A stretch of 64,000 bases of DNA from Pseudalkalibacillus sp. SCS-8 (GCF_040126055.1 NZ_CP143541.1:2356001-2420000), one strand, 5' to 3'. Shown: positions 1 to 8,688, counted from the first letter of the stretch. The notes: generated from the sequence alone by a model not told the origin. A program made the numbers and translations.

Positions 1-2
1 AA

Positions 3-17
3 TGACAATGATTGTTA
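3..17. promoter_or_regulatory. Fur-family 7-1-7 operator candidate
   Basis: The 15-mer TGACAATGATTGTTA has the 7-1-7 inverted-repeat form of Fur-family boxes and agrees with the Fur consensus TGATAATnATTATCA at 12 of 14 defined positions. It lies beyond the terminator of the DUF1540 gene, so it would serve a gene to the left of the window. Fur, PerR and Zur boxes share this architecture, so the regulator is not decided. Confidence 0.35.
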
Positions 18-34
18 AACAAGAGAACAATATA

Positions 35-60
35 AAAAATCCATCCGTGGTGGATGGATT
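35..60 (-). terminator. Intrinsic terminator of DUF1540 gene
   Basis: Read on the minus strand, the arms AATCCATCC and GGATGGATT form a perfect stem with a short loop, followed by a T-run. It sits directly after the stop of the DUF1540 gene. Confidence 0.7.
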
Positions 61-71
61 CCTTCTAGGGA

Positions 72-284
72 TTAATGCTTTGGACGGAACGTATGACAGC
101 ATGTTTCAGCGCTGTGCCTTGCCTGATCGCGATGCAATGCTTCTTCAGCAATACTTGAAGTGACAGACATGTCATAATCTTCATTCGCATGCTGATCGAT
201 TTCAACCAGGATTGCATCAGCTTGGCAATTGTTCCCTTCGCCCCAATATGTGCAGTTCGCTACATTACATTTAACAGTTGGCAT
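72..284 (-). CDS. DUF1540 domain-containing protein
   Basis: This 70-residue protein carries conserved cysteines at 6, 11 and 20 and a Cys-Cys pair at 62-63 near the C-terminus, the layout of the DUF1540 family of small, probably metal-binding proteins of spore-forming Firmicutes. The start is supported by a strong AAGGAGG a few bases upstream, and a terminator follows the stop. The function of the family is unknown to me. It stands alone, on the same strand as the zinc operon next door, so a link to metal homeostasis is only a guess. Confidence 0.8.
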   Translation of the reverse strand: MPTVKCNVANCTYWGEGNNCQADAILVEIDQHANEDYDMSVTSSIAEEALHRDQARHSAETCCHTFRPKH

Positions 285-373
285 GAAGATCTCCTCCTTA
301 ACAAATAGAGTTCCTCATTCCAGTTATTTTCATAACATCTAGTAAAAATTTAGGATTCATCCAACAATTTCCA

Positions 374-778
374 TTAATGACATTCCTGGCAGTATCCATA
401 TATTTCGAATTTGTGGTCAGTAATCAGAAAATCCTTTGATTGGATGTCTCTCATAGGACATGCTTCAATGGCATTCGTCTTCCCGCATTGAAGACAAATC
501 ATATGATGGTGATGACCGGACGTGGAACAGGAATATCGAAAATGTTTTTCGCCATCTAATTCTGTTTCTTCAAGTATGCCCAGCTCGGTAAATACAGCTA
601 AGTTTCGATAAATGGTATCAAAGCTCAATCCAGGAAAAGATGTTTTCAAATGCTCAAGAACGTCCTTAGCGGTCAAATATCGACGTTCAGCCGAAAAAAG
701 CTCAAGAAACATTTGCCGTTTACGCGTATGCTTATAACCGTTTTCTTTAAGGATATCCAGTGCATCCCTTACATTCAT
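374..778 (-). CDS. zur: Zinc-responsive Fur-family repressor Zur
   Basis: A 134-residue Fur-family regulator. The N-terminal winged helix occupies roughly residues 5-80, followed by a His-rich segment (His 89-92) and two Cys-x2-Cys pairs (95/98 and 130/133) that form the structural zinc site of the family. It is the last gene of an operon with a zinc-type ABC permease and ATPase; its ATG lies inside the end of the permease gene (4-bp overlap) behind AAGGAGG. Operon membership and the Zur box upstream of the first gene favour Zur over Fur or PerR. It would repress zinc uptake when zinc is plentiful and so control its own operon. Confidence 0.88.
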   Translation of the reverse strand: MNVRDALDILKENGYKHTRKRQMFLELFSAERRYLTAKDVLEHLKTSFPGLSFDTIYRNLAVFTELGILEETELDGEKHFRYSCSTSGHHHHMICLQCGKTNAIEACPMRDIQSKDFLITDHKFEIYGYCQECH

Positions 779-1632
779 GCCTTTTCCTCCTTATGAGTGA
801 ATGAATATCGGTACTTTTTCCATCCAATTACGAAAATAAGGATGAAGGCTGCAAATAACACAATGGTCCCACCTGGAGCCAAATCGAAATAATAGGCGGT
901 AATCAAGCCAGTGATCACAGAGAGCTCTCCAAACAACACAGCAATCCAAATCGCCTGTTTAAAACCATTCGCGATGCGGATGCTCGCCGCTACTGGTAAT
1001 GTGATCAATGAGGATACCAGTAAAATCCCGACGATTCTCATTGAACCGGCAATAACTAGAGCCACCATAATCATAAATAGGAATTGGATGAACCTAGACC
1101 TTATTCCAGCAACTTGAGCTTGATCTTCATCAAAAGAAAGTAAGAATAATTCTTTATAAAAGAGAACAATGGCAAGAAGGACAAAGATCAAAATTCCTAG
1201 CACCATCCAAACGTCTGATGTATCAACAGCAATGATGCTTCCGAACAGGTAGTTGAACAAATCTGTATTGAAGCCATTCGCTAATGAGATGAAAACGACA
1301 CTCAGTCCGATTCCAATCGATAGGATGATGGGAATCGCCAGCTCTTGATAATGTTTATATTCCTTCCTCAACTTTTCAATGAAAATCGAGCCTGTCACAG
1401 AAAAAGCCATTCCGAGATAGACTGGATTGAGCATTTTCAGTGCAAGGAATTGTTTACTTAACAACAAGCTCGCTGCAATACCCGCAAGTGTAATATGAGA
1501 TAGTGCATCAGCAATCAAAGCCTGCCGTCTTACGACGATGAACACGCCAAGTAATGGTGCTAAAAATCCAATCATCAAACCGACGAATACAGCATTCCTT
1601 ATAAAATCATATTGTAGAAATTCTTCAATCAT
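775..1632 (-). CDS. znuB: Zinc/manganese ABC transporter permease
   Basis: A 285-residue, very hydrophobic protein with about eight or nine predicted membrane segments, typical of ABC-3 family permeases (ZnuB/AdcB/ZurM). It would form the membrane channel of a high-affinity metal importer. It lies 12 bp after the ATPase gene and overlaps zur by 4 bp, so the three are co-transcribed. Substrate choice between zinc and manganese cannot be read from a permease alone; the adjoining Zur and Zur box argue for zinc. No solute-binding protein gene is present nearby. Confidence 0.88.
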   Translation of the reverse strand: MIEEFLQYDFIRNAVFVGLMIGFLAPLLGVFIVVRRQALIADALSHITLAGIAASLLLSKQFLALKMLNPVYLGMAFSVTGSIFIEKLRKEYKHYQELAIPIILSIGIGLSVVFISLANGFNTDLFNYLFGSIIAVDTSDVWMVLGILIFVLLAIVLFYKELFLLSFDEDQAQVAGIRSRFIQFLFMIMVALVIAGSMRIVGILLVSSLITLPVAASIRIANGFKQAIWIAVLFGELSVITGLITAYYFDLAPGGTIVLFAAFILIFVIGWKKYRYSFTHKEEKA

Positions 1633-1644
1633 TAAATCGCACCT

Positions 1645-2403
1645 CTAGTCATGATGATGGTTCACCGCATGTACGGGATGGCCATAGAAAGAGGATAACT
1701 CATGATCCCCCATCGCCTCATATTCATTCGTGTCTCCATGGAAATGCAGTCGCTTGTTCAGGCAAGCAACATGTGTAACCAAGTTGGTGACAGGACCCAT
1801 ATCATGCGTGACAAGAATGAGCGTAATTCCATTTTCCTGGTTCAATTTTTTCAAAAGCTTGTAAAAATCATCAACAGAAGAGGCATCGACGCCAACTGTC
1901 GGTTCATCCAGAATCATCAGCTGCGGATCACTGACGAGTGCTCTCGCAATAAAAGCACGTTGTTGCTGACCACCAGACAACTCACCGATATTACGGCTCG
2001 CATATTCCTCTAAGCCGACTGTTCGAATCGCTTCACTCACTCTTCTTTTATCGCTTTTTGAGAGAAAACGGAACATGCCGATTTTCCCGAATAGCCCCAT
2101 TGAGACCACTTCAAACACGGTTGCTGGAAATCCACTATTGAAGCTGTTCGCCTTTTGGGAGACGTACCCGATTTTATGCCATGAGCGGAACTTCTTCATG
2201 CTTTCCCCGAACAACTTGATTTCGCCTTGTTGAGGAGGAAGCAAGCCGAGAATCAATTTAATCAACGTCGACTTACCTGAACCATTCGGGCCAAGTAGTG
2301 CAAGGAACGATCCCTCTGGAACCTCTAGGTTGATTTTCTCCAGGACTGCTCTGTTTTGATATTGAAATGATACATTGTTAATGGATACGACATTCGATTT
2401 CAT
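1645..2403 (-). CDS. znuC: Zinc ABC transporter ATP-binding protein
   Basis: A 252-residue ABC ATPase. Walker A (GPNGSGKST) is at residues 38-46, the signature LSGGQ at 142-146 and Walker B (LMILDEP) at 162-168, all intact. The C-terminus ends in a His-rich tail (HPVHAVNHHHD), common in zinc transporter ATPases. It is the first gene of the znuC-znuB-zur operon, with AAAGGGG before its ATG and a Zur operator about 32-52 bp upstream. It would power metal import together with the following permease. Confidence 0.9.
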   Translation of the reverse strand: MKSNVVSINNVSFQYQNRAVLEKINLEVPEGSFLALLGPNGSGKSTLIKLILGLLPPQQGEIKLFGESMKKFRSWHKIGYVSQKANSFNSGFPATVFEVVSMGLFGKIGMFRFLSKSDKRRVSEAIRTVGLEEYASRNIGELSGGQQQRAFIARALVSDPQLMILDEPTVGVDASSVDDFYKLLKKLNQENGITLILVTHDMGPVTNLVTHVACLNKRLHFHGDTNEYEAMGDHELSSFYGHPVHAVNHHHD

Positions 2404-2434
2404 CGTGATCCCCTTTCAAAAGACAAATATATAT

Positions 2435-2455
2435 AATTAGGAATGATTACGATTT
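2435..2455 (-). promoter_or_regulatory. Zur box upstream of znuC
   Basis: The right half ATTACGATTT matches the Bacillus Zur consensus (AAATCGTAATnATTACGATTT) exactly; the left half AATTAGGAAT matches 7 of 10. The site lies just upstream of znuC, where Zur would block transcription of the operon. The match is to known biology of B. subtilis Zur; binding here is inferred. Confidence 0.72.
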
Positions 2456-2511
2456 ACTTTATTAGTATATCTCAAAATTCGTGATTGTAAAGCTGTCTGT
2501 TTTGACCAAAG

Positions 2512-2544
2512 AAAAAAGAGGCTGACGATGGTCGTGTCAACCTC
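2512..2544 (-). terminator. Intrinsic terminator after transglycosylase gene
   Basis: On the minus strand GAGGTTGAC pairs with GTCAGCCTC (one G-T pair) and is followed by six Ts. It lies 11 bp after the transglycosylase stop codon. Confidence 0.75.
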
Positions 2545-2555
2545 CGAATGCAGGA

Positions 2556-3272
2556 TCACTTATCTTTCACTGCAATAAGTTCTTGTTTTTCAGCTTTTTC
2601 TTGTATTTCTTTCGCATACCAGCTCTTTGCATGCCCTTCTTTCTGGATGTATTGCTCAAGTCCATACATGCCTCGATGGTAAGCTGTCAATGCTTTGTCC
2701 CAATCGTCATACTTTGCGTGCAGGTAATCCAGATAGACGATTGAAAGTTGAATGGCATAGTAAGGGTCAAACAATTGTTCTTTCCCCTCATATTTCATTC
2801 CTGCCATTTTAGCAATCCATGGAGCGGTATTTTCCATGAACTGAGCCATTCCATAAGCTCGTCCATACTTTGTTTCAGGTCCTACAAGTGTTGGATCGAA
2901 TTTATTCCCTGTTTCAACCCTAAGCAATTCATAAACGATATAGGGATCGACGTCCTTACGTAAAGATTCCTGAACAAGAAAACGACCCCACTCTTCTTTA
3001 AAGCGACCCTCACTCTGCTTTTCAAATTGCTTGGCAAGCTTACGGGCTTCCTTTCTAAGAACGTAGCCACTGGCTTGAGGCTTGTTCCCTTGACTCCTCT
3101 GCTTATAAAAAGCAATCATCTGCTGGTAATCCTTTTCAGATTCGAGCATCAGGTTTTCTTCTTTTTGGTCACTAAGCTGCTGTTTCAATTGATGATTTTT
3201 TACGAGTGTATAAGAAAATGCAATAAACAGTATTAAGCCAAAAGTCGAAAGTAGATATACGATTTTTTTCAA
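2556..3272 (-). CDS. Membrane-anchored lytic transglycosylase (SLT domain)
   Basis: A 238-residue protein with an N-terminal membrane anchor (about residues 4-23), a charged linker and a C-terminal SLT-type lysozyme domain (from about residue 100). The likely catalytic Glu is E120 in LLRVETG, followed by the GMAQFM motif and a late AYHRG motif. It would cleave peptidoglycan glycan strands outside the membrane. I chose the TTG at 3272 because GAGGTG lies six bases before it; a GTG at 3281 overlaps that RBS. The RBS lies in one arm of an inverted repeat (3280-3357). Its biological role (growth, sporulation or secretion) is not shown. Confidence 0.78.
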   Translation of the reverse strand: MKKIVYLLSTFGLILFIAFSYTLVKNHQLKQQLSDQKEENLMLESEKDYQQMIAFYKQRSQGNKPQASGYVLRKEARKLAKQFEKQSEGRFKEEWGRFLVQESLRKDVDPYIVYELLRVETGNKFDPTLVGPETKYGRAYGMAQFMENTAPWIAKMAGMKYEGKEQLFDPYYAIQLSIVYLDYLHAKYDDWDKALTAYHRGMYGLEQYIQKEGHAKSWYAKEIQEKAEKQELIAVKDK

Positions 3273-3279
3273 TAAAAAC

Positions 3280-3357
3280 ACCTCATTTACATTAGGTATT
3301 TTGACACACGTCTTTCATAATAGTCGATTGCTATACCTATTTGCAAGTAAATGAGGT
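3280..3357 (-). repeat. Inverted repeat covering the RBS of the transglycosylase gene
   Basis: Outer arms ACCTCATTTAC (3280-3290) and GTAAATGAGGT (3347-3357) are perfectly complementary over 11 bp, with inner arms AGGTAT/ATACCT (3294-3299 and 3333-3338). On the minus strand the second arm contains the GAGGTG ribosome-binding site and is followed by TTTTT. Readthrough RNA from yitT would therefore form a terminator-like, RBS-hiding hairpin. Confidence 0.65.
3317..3346 (-). promoter_or_regulatory. Candidate sigma-A promoter inside the inverted repeat
   Basis: On the minus strand TTGCAA (3341-3346) and TATTAT (3317-3322) are separated by 18 bp. A transcript from here would carry only the second arm of the inverted repeat and leave the transglycosylase RBS free. 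Confidence 0.45.
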
Positions 3358-3384
3358 TTTTATACATTATTTTACAGGTGCACC

Positions 3385-4254
3385 TTAGTGAATCGGTGAT
3401 TTGAATTTGGCACCCTTTGTTTCCTGTGTATTCATAATCGTAATAAACGCTTGCTTATCAATATCGTATACAATATTTTTCAGCTTCGTCACTTCAAGTC
3501 TTGTTATGACAGCATAGATGACTTCCTTCTGGGCATCTGTATAACCACCCTTACCCATCAGCTTGGTCGTACCGCGGCCAAGTCGATCCAAAATTGCACC
3601 GGAAATTTCTTCATAATGATCGGATACGATCAAGACGGCTTTGGTTTCATCCAGTCCTTGGATAACGGTATCAATCGTTTTGAAGGCGATATAGTATGTA
3701 AGTATCGAATACATTGCCCGTTCGAGACCGAAAACGAAACCTGCCCAACCAAATACGAAGATGTTGAGGAACATGACAATTTCCCCGATTGAAAAAGGGA
3801 TCTTCTTCGTAATCAGAATTCCGAAAATCTCCGTGCCATCCAACGATCCCCCATGCCGAATCACGAGCCCGACACCTACCCCGAGAACCAGACCTCCAAA
3901 AACGGTCGCTAAAATCAATTCATTCGTGAACGGTTCAAAATTATGCAACAACGTTTCAAAGGCTGCGAGGCTCAAAATCCCTACCATTGATGAAATGACG
4001 AATGTCTTCCCGATTTGTTTATAACCTGCAAACATGAAAGGAATATTCAAAATGATGACCAATACAGCAAAGTTCAAAGGTGAAAGATAATCAAGAATCA
4101 AGGATACCCCGATGATCCCACCATCGATGATCTGGTTTGGAATCAGGAACAACTCGATCGAGGCAGCTGCTAAGGCCGCTCCGAGGATAATCATGATGAT
4201 ACGATAAATCAAATGCCCGAGACTCTCTTTTTTATGTTGTTTAGGTTGTACCAT
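3385..4254 (-). CDS. YitT family membrane protein (YqfU-like)
   Basis: A 289-residue protein with about five or six hydrophobic segments in the first 190 residues and a soluble C-terminal DUF2179 domain (roughly 215-275) containing the GRGTT...GGYT motif typical of YitT family proteins. B. subtilis has the family member YqfU at the same place in the gene order. The start has GAGGAGTG just upstream. The role of the family is poorly defined; transport or nucleotide sensing have been suggested for related domains, but nothing here decides it. Confidence 0.85.
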   Translation of the reverse strand: MVQPKQHKKESLGHLIYRIIMIILGAALAAASIELFLIPNQIIDGGIIGVSLILDYLSPLNFAVLVIILNIPFMFAGYKQIGKTFVISSMVGILSLAAFETLLHNFEPFTNELILATVFGGLVLGVGVGLVIRHGGSLDGTEIFGILITKKIPFSIGEIVMFLNIFVFGWAGFVFGLERAMYSILTYYIAFKTIDTVIQGLDETKAVLIVSDHYEEISGAILDRLGRGTTKLMGKGGYTDAQKEVIYAVITRLEVTKLKNIVYDIDKQAFITIMNTQETKGAKFKSPIH

Positions 4255-4301
4255 GGGTCACTCCTCATTTTTATTTTATGTACCGATTATATCATGTCGG
4301 C

Positions 4302-4329
4302 TTGAAACTCTTAAAAAATCCGCTATAAT
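4302..4329 (+). promoter_or_regulatory. Sigma-A promoter of the purine permease gene
   Basis: TTGAAA (4302-4307) and a perfect TATAAT (4324-4329) are separated by 16 bp, 68 bp before the ATG. The leader holds only a short GGTAGAA/TTCTGCC hairpin; I see no purine riboswitch. Confidence 0.68.
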
Positions 4330-4397
4330 AAACAATCGTGGTAGAACTTTTCTGCCATGGGTGGGAGAGGGTTAAAACTAAGAAAGAAAGGTAACTG

Positions 4398-5672
4398 ATG
4401 AAACAATTTATTGAAAATTGGTTTCGACTTTCAGCTTTTGGAACGACGATCAAACAAGAAGTGTTAGCGGGTATTACCTCGTTTTTCACGATCAGCTACA
4501 TCATCATCGTCAATCCATTGATTTTGGCTGATGCAGGCATACCCTATTACGGCGCATTGATGGCAACGATCTTGGTCAGTATCATCTCTTGCCTCTTTAT
4601 TGGATTATATGCAAACGCTCCTATTATTTTGTCACCTGGCATGGGGGTCAATGCATTTTTCACCTATACAATCGTCGAAGGAATGGGGCTGACATGGCAA
4701 GAAGGATTAGGTGCTGTCGTTATGGCCGGTTTCCTCTTCTGTCTGGCTGCCTTCACACCAATCAAGTCCCTCTTATCCAGATCAATTCCAGAGTCATTGA
4801 AACATGGGATCACAGTAGGTATTGGATTGTTCCTTGCCTTCATCGGACTTCAAAAAGCAGGCATCGTCGAGAAGAGCCCCGACACGTTTGTGAAGCTTGG
4901 AGATCTCAGTGAACCAACAACCTTGTTGGCTCTTGCTGGCTTTCTCATCTGTTTAACCTTTTATGTAAAAAAAATAAAAGGTGGATTCATCCTTTCGGTC
5001 CTGCTGATTTCAGTACTAGCCTATTTCCTGAACCTGACACCTGAAGGGAAATCAATGGATGAAAGTGCATCTCTTCTCTTGTTTGAAGCGGACTTAACAA
5101 GCTGGATAACGATGGACTTCTGGATCGCCTCATTCTCGCTGGCACTGATCCTCATTGTTGAAAACATGGGACTACTCCACGGGATGCTGCCAAAAGATAG
5201 CCAATTCAATCGTTCTTTCCAGTCCAGTGCTTTCTCCAGTGTCTTATCCGGCATGTTCGGAACAAGTCCTACGATCTCCACTGCTGAAAGTGCATCCGGT
5301 ATTGCAGAAGGTGGACGTACAGGTCTTACTGCTTTGACGGCAGGATTGTTATTCATTCTATCCGTATTCGCCATTCCTGTACTATCTGGCATTCCTGACG
5401 CGGCTATCGCACCTATTTTGATTATCATCGGCGGTGTAATGATGCAATCCATTCAGTACATTCCTTTAGAGGATTTCACTGAAAGTTTTCCAGCCTTCAT
5501 GATCATCGCATTGATTCCATTGACCTATAGTATCGTGGATGGACTGGCCTTCGGATTCATCGTCTACCCGATCATCAAAATGGCGGTCGGTCAATTCAAG
5601 CAAGTACCAAGGACGATGTACGTCATGGCTTCGTTATTCATTTTAAATTTCGTATTTCATTTTTACTTTTAA
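4398..5672 (+). CDS. pbuG: Guanine/hypoxanthine permease (NCS2, AzgA-like)
   Basis: A 424-residue polytopic protein with about 12 membrane segments. The motif LSPGMGVNAFFTY (79-91) and the conserved TSPTIS...ESASGIAEGGRTG region (from about 289) mark the AzgA/PbuG branch of the NCS2 purine permeases, which take up hypoxanthine, guanine or adenine by proton symport. The start follows GAAAGAAAGG. It is a single-gene unit, ending in a bidirectional terminator facing the kinase gene. The usual purine riboswitch of B. subtilis pbuG is not visible here, so the exact paralogue (PbuG or PbuO) is open. Confidence 0.85.
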   Translation: MKQFIENWFRLSAFGTTIKQEVLAGITSFFTISYIIIVNPLILADAGIPYYGALMATILVSIISCLFIGLYANAPIILSPGMGVNAFFTYTIVEGMGLTWQEGLGAVVMAGFLFCLAAFTPIKSLLSRSIPESLKHGITVGIGLFLAFIGLQKAGIVEKSPDTFVKLGDLSEPTTLLALAGFLICLTFYVKKIKGGFILSVLLISVLAYFLNLTPEGKSMDESASLLLFEADLTSWITMDFWIASFSLALILIVENMGLLHGMLPKDSQFNRSFQSSAFSSVLSGMFGTSPTISTAESASGIAEGGRTGLTALTAGLLFILSVFAIPVLSGIPDAAIAPILIIIGGVMMQSIQYIPLEDFTESFPAFMIIALIPLTYSIVDGLAFGFIVYPIIKMAVGQFKQVPRTMYVMASLFILNFVFHFYF

Positions 5673-5682
5673 TAAATGATAC

Positions 5683-5716
5683 AAAAAGAACAGCTGAGCG
5701 GTCAGCTGTTCTTTTC
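5683..5716. terminator. Bidirectional terminator between pbuG and the kinase gene
   Basis: AAAGAACAGCTGA and TCAGCTGTTCTTT form a perfect stem with a four-base loop, with A- and T-runs on the two sides, so it can end both convergent transcripts. The stem overlaps the end of the kinase gene. Confidence 0.85.
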
Positions 5717-7117
5717 AGTTATAAAGGGGATCGTGAAAAGGATTTGCGTTCCTTTTTCAAGCTCACTCGTGATCTGAAATGTCCCTCCATGGTCCTCTAC
5801 AATTTTCTTACATAGCGGAATCCCTATCCCGTTCCCTCTCTCCTTTGTCGTAAAGAAAGGCTTCCCTAATTGGTCGAGGACACTCTGTTCCATTCCAGGA
5901 CCATCGTCTTCAAATAAGATTTCATAATGATCATCCTTCACTACGCCACTCAGCCGGATGAATCTGCTCTCCTGCTGGCGTTCATAGGCCTCTACAGCGT
6001 TTCTCAATAGATTCAAGATGATTTGTTTCATCATGGATTCATTCACCATGCTATATTGTTCCGACTCTTCCACATGGTATTCGAAATAAAGATTATGTAA
6101 CAGACACTCTGATTGAATGATGTGTATCAATGATTTAAGGATAAGGTCAGGCCGCTGCTTCTGCTTATGCATCTTCCTTCTTGAGACAGATAAGAAATCC
6201 TCGATGATTTCATTCATCCGTGACAATTCAGAAAGGACCGTATCATAATATTTGCTGAAGTCCTTCGTGACTGCAGAAAGCTGTATGAACCCTTGAATGA
6301 CTGACAGAGGGTTCCGCAATTCATGGGCAACACCGGCAGCTAGATGAGAGACCGATTCCATCTGTTTTTTATATAACAGAAGATTCTCAAAGCGTTGCTG
6401 ATGTGACCGGTCATAAAGGACAAACCTGATACTCTGGTCAGATTCGAAATATAACCCTTTGACCTGATACAGGACATCATCTTCATAATAGAACCGCTCG
6501 TTTACAATCTTCGAGGCGCGGATTTCTTTTGTCATCTGTTTCATTTGGGATAACAAAGGATGGAGGTCATTTAAGTGGAGAAGATTTTGACCAATTAATT
6601 GATTGACGGATTCCAGATCGACAAATAGCTTCATGCGTTCATTGCAGCAATCAATCTCATTGGTCGAAGTGATTGTAAGAATGCCAATTTCCAACTCACG
6701 GAACATGAATTTACGGAACTCATGTTCTTTTTCGTAAAGCTTTCGATAGTCCATTTCACTAGAGTGTCCGCTCTGTTTGTTTTCCTTGATCTTTCCTAAA
6801 AGGACAATTTCATTTTCAACCGCTTTTCCACGATATTCAATGGCGACCATCTTGTCCATCAGCGGTTGTAGAAACGTTTCAGTACCTGACTGATGTGAAG
6901 ACAGTTCTTCTATAAATGAATAGACCATCGGCTGATCTTCTTTAAGGAACAAATGATAAAAGTTATCGGAACCCATTTCCAGGATGGTTTCTTTTGCTAA
7001 CCGATTCGATTCAACAATGGTTCCGTTCGGTTTAATAAGAAGATAGAGATCGTCTGTCAGGTCGTTCATGATATGTTGAAAGGCTGCAAATGTGTTGTCA
7101 GATTGACAATATTGCAT
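5702..7117 (-). CDS. Sporulation-type sensor histidine kinase with PAS domains
   Basis: A 471-residue, apparently soluble kinase. Two PAS-like regions (about 10-110 and 125-235) precede a HisKA domain whose phosphorylated His is H265 in VAHELRNPLSVIQGF, the form found in B. subtilis KinA to KinE. The HATPase domain follows with N-box NLLRNAVEA, G1 EDDGPGM and G2 GNGIGI. There is no partner response regulator beside it, as expected for an orphan kinase feeding the Spo0F phosphorelay. ATG 7117 is preferred because AGGGGTG precedes it; a GTG at 7126 is also open. The signal sensed is unknown. Confidence 0.82.
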   Translation of the reverse strand: MQYCQSDNTFAAFQHIMNDLTDDLYLLIKPNGTIVESNRLAKETILEMGSDNFYHLFLKEDQPMVYSFIEELSSHQSGTETFLQPLMDKMVAIEYRGKAVENEIVLLGKIKENKQSGHSSEMDYRKLYEKEHEFRKFMFRELEIGILTITSTNEIDCCNERMKLFVDLESVNQLIGQNLLHLNDLHPLLSQMKQMTKEIRASKIVNERFYYEDDVLYQVKGLYFESDQSIRFVLYDRSHQQRFENLLLYKKQMESVSHLAAGVAHELRNPLSVIQGFIQLSAVTKDFSKYYDTVLSELSRMNEIIEDFLSVSRRKMHKQKQRPDLILKSLIHIIQSECLLHNLYFEYHVEESEQYSMVNESMMKQIILNLLRNAVEAYERQQESRFIRLSGVVKDDHYEILFEDDGPGMEQSVLDQLGKPFFTTKERGNGIGIPLCKKIVEDHGGTFQITSELEKGTQILFTIPFITEKNS

Positions 7118-7261
7118 AGCATGCACCCCTATATCCTTAACATAGTATTTTTATTATACTAAATAAACTTACCAATACCTAGTGCAAGCACCAATAAATC
7201 CCTAGACATATATCGTCAAAAAACTACAAATCCGCTACTCTGGCTCCTCTTATATTAAAAT

Positions 7262-7377
7262 GGCTCTGTTAGCTTTTAGCGTTTATCTTTAAAGAAATAA
7301 AAGCGGAAGGCGGCGTCTCAAGCGTATCCCCTGGGAAAGCGTCCGCCTAAAGCTGAGCAACTTTCTTTAACAGAGCC
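7262..7377. repeat. Interspersed palindromic repeat, copy 1 (MITE-like)
   Basis: A 116-bp element with terminal inverted repeats GGCTCTGTTA and TAACAGAGCC. Its interior holds AAGGCGGCG and GCGTCCGCCT, which form a second inverted repeat and recur in the copies at 26578-27006 and 32777-32905. No coding capacity. It fills most of the gap between the divergent kinase and yqfT genes. I found no clear target-site duplication. Confidence 0.7.
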
Positions 7378-7443
7378 TTGAGCATAAACATACAAGCACA
7401 GATTCATTCTCTCCTTCATAAAGTATGCAAGAGGAGGGAACGA

Positions 7444-7704
7444 ATGATGAATCCTTTTCTACAACAGATGATCAATCATAAACTTAATACGTTATCTGCA
7501 GAAGAATTGATTGCTTTGGCATCGCAGTACAATATTCAACTGACAGATTCGCAAGCCGCCAAAGTCGTCCGTATACTTAGAGAAGAAAAAATCGATGTGG
7601 CTAATGCGAAACAGAGGGAGCGGATCCTTAAAAAGATCGAAGCGGTGACCAACCCTCAAGTTGCTCAAACGATCCAGGTCATGTTCCAGTCGATTATACG
7701 TTGA
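7444..7704 (+). CDS. yqfT: DUF2624 family protein YqfT
   Basis: An 86-residue, helical, charged protein that matches the DUF2624 family (B. subtilis YqfT) in length and in its NPFLQQMINHKLNTLS start and LREEKIDVANAKQRE middle. The reading frame is open further upstream, but GAGGAGGG directly before the tandem ATGs at 7444 and 7447 fixes the start there. It lies before nfo as in B. subtilis but in convergent orientation here, with a shared terminator. Function unknown. Confidence 0.85.
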   Translation: MMNPFLQQMINHKLNTLSAEELIALASQYNIQLTDSQAAKVVRILREEKIDVANAKQRERILKKIEAVTNPQVAQTIQVMFQSIIR

Positions 7705-7738
7705 TTGAGCCCTGTTCGCATGAAAATCAACCGTAAAA

Positions 7739-7769
7739 AAAGAGGAAAACCATCATGGTTTTCCTCTTT
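7739..7769. terminator. Bidirectional terminator between yqfT and nfo
   Basis: AAAGAGGAAAACC and GGTTTTCCTCTTT form a perfect 13-bp stem with a five-base loop. It ends the convergent yqfT and nfo transcripts. Confidence 0.88.
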
Positions 7770-7775
7770 CTTCGT

Positions 7776-8669
7776 TTATGCTTGCATGATTTTCTCTAAC
7801 AAAGAGTCATCGAATTGTTTGTTTCGTAGCATGTGGATTTCGTGTTGGTAAGGAGGTTTTTTATTTTTCTTATCTTCTCCGACATAAGGGGTCTCAAGGA
7901 TTTTCGGTACTTCTTTAAGCTGAGGGTGATGAACAATATAATTCAACGCTTCAAAACCGATCTTTCCGAACCCAATGTTCTCGTGGCGGTCTTTTGCAGC
8001 CCCTCGCTCATTCTTACTATCATTGACATGCAGGACTTTCAAACGATCGATCCCAATAATTCTGTCAAACTCATCAAGGACACCATCGAAGTCATTGACC
8101 AGGTCATACCCTGCATCGTGGGTATGGCATGTATCAAAACATACTGAGAGCTTTTCGTTATTTGATACGCCATCTATAATCGCTGCAAGCTCTTCAAACG
8201 TCCTTCCGCATTCTGATCCTTTTCCTGCCATCGTTTCAAGAGCGATTTGAACATTTTGTTCAGTCGATAATACTTCATTCAAGCCTTCAATGATCTTTTT
8301 GATACCCGCTTCTGGGCCTGCACCGACATGGGCACCAGGGTGGAGCACGATTTGTGTCGCACCGATTGCGTCTGTACGCTCGATTTCCGACTGAAGAAAG
8401 TCTACCCCTAAACGGAAGGTTTGTGGCTTTGTCGTATTCCCGATATTGATGATGTACGGCGCATGGACAACGATGTCCTCGATACCATTTTCCTTCATAT
8501 GGGCGATTCCGTTCTCGATGTTCAATTCTTCAATGGCTTTTCGCCTTGTATTCTGAGGAGCACCTGTATAGATCATGAATGTATTAGCACCGTATGATAC
8601 AGCTTCTTCACTCGCTCCCAATAACATCTTTTTACCACTCATCGACACGTGGGATCCCAATTTCAACAT
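7776..8669 (-). CDS. nfo: Deoxyribonuclease IV / AP endonuclease
   Basis: A 297-residue endonuclease IV of normal length. All nine metal ligands known from the E. coli enzyme are in place: H69, H110, E145, D179, H182, H214, D227, H229 and E259. It cuts DNA 5' of abasic sites in base-excision repair using three zinc ions. It lies directly downstream of the helicase gene cshB (19-bp gap) on the same strand, as in B. subtilis (yqfS-yqfR), and probably shares its transcript. In Bacillus the enzyme also matters for spore DNA repair at germination. Confidence 0.96.
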   Translation of the reverse strand: MLKLGSHVSMSGKKMLLGASEEAVSYGANTFMIYTGAPQNTRRKAIEELNIENGIAHMKENGIEDIVVHAPYIINIGNTTKPQTFRLGVDFLQSEIERTDAIGATQIVLHPGAHVGAGPEAGIKKIIEGLNEVLSTEQNVQIALETMAGKGSECGRTFEELAAIIDGVSNNEKLSVCFDTCHTHDAGYDLVNDFDGVLDEFDRIIGIDRLKVLHVNDSKNERGAAKDRHENIGFGKIGFEALNYIVHHPQLKEVPKILETPYVGEDKKNKKPPYQHEIHMLRNKQFDDSLLEKIMQA

Positions 8670-8688
8670 CTCTGATTCCCCCTAAAGT

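Noticed and set aside
4330..4397. Purine riboswitch ahead of pbuG
   Set aside because: The leader is only about 65 bases and lacks the three-way junction core sequences and an expression-platform terminator.
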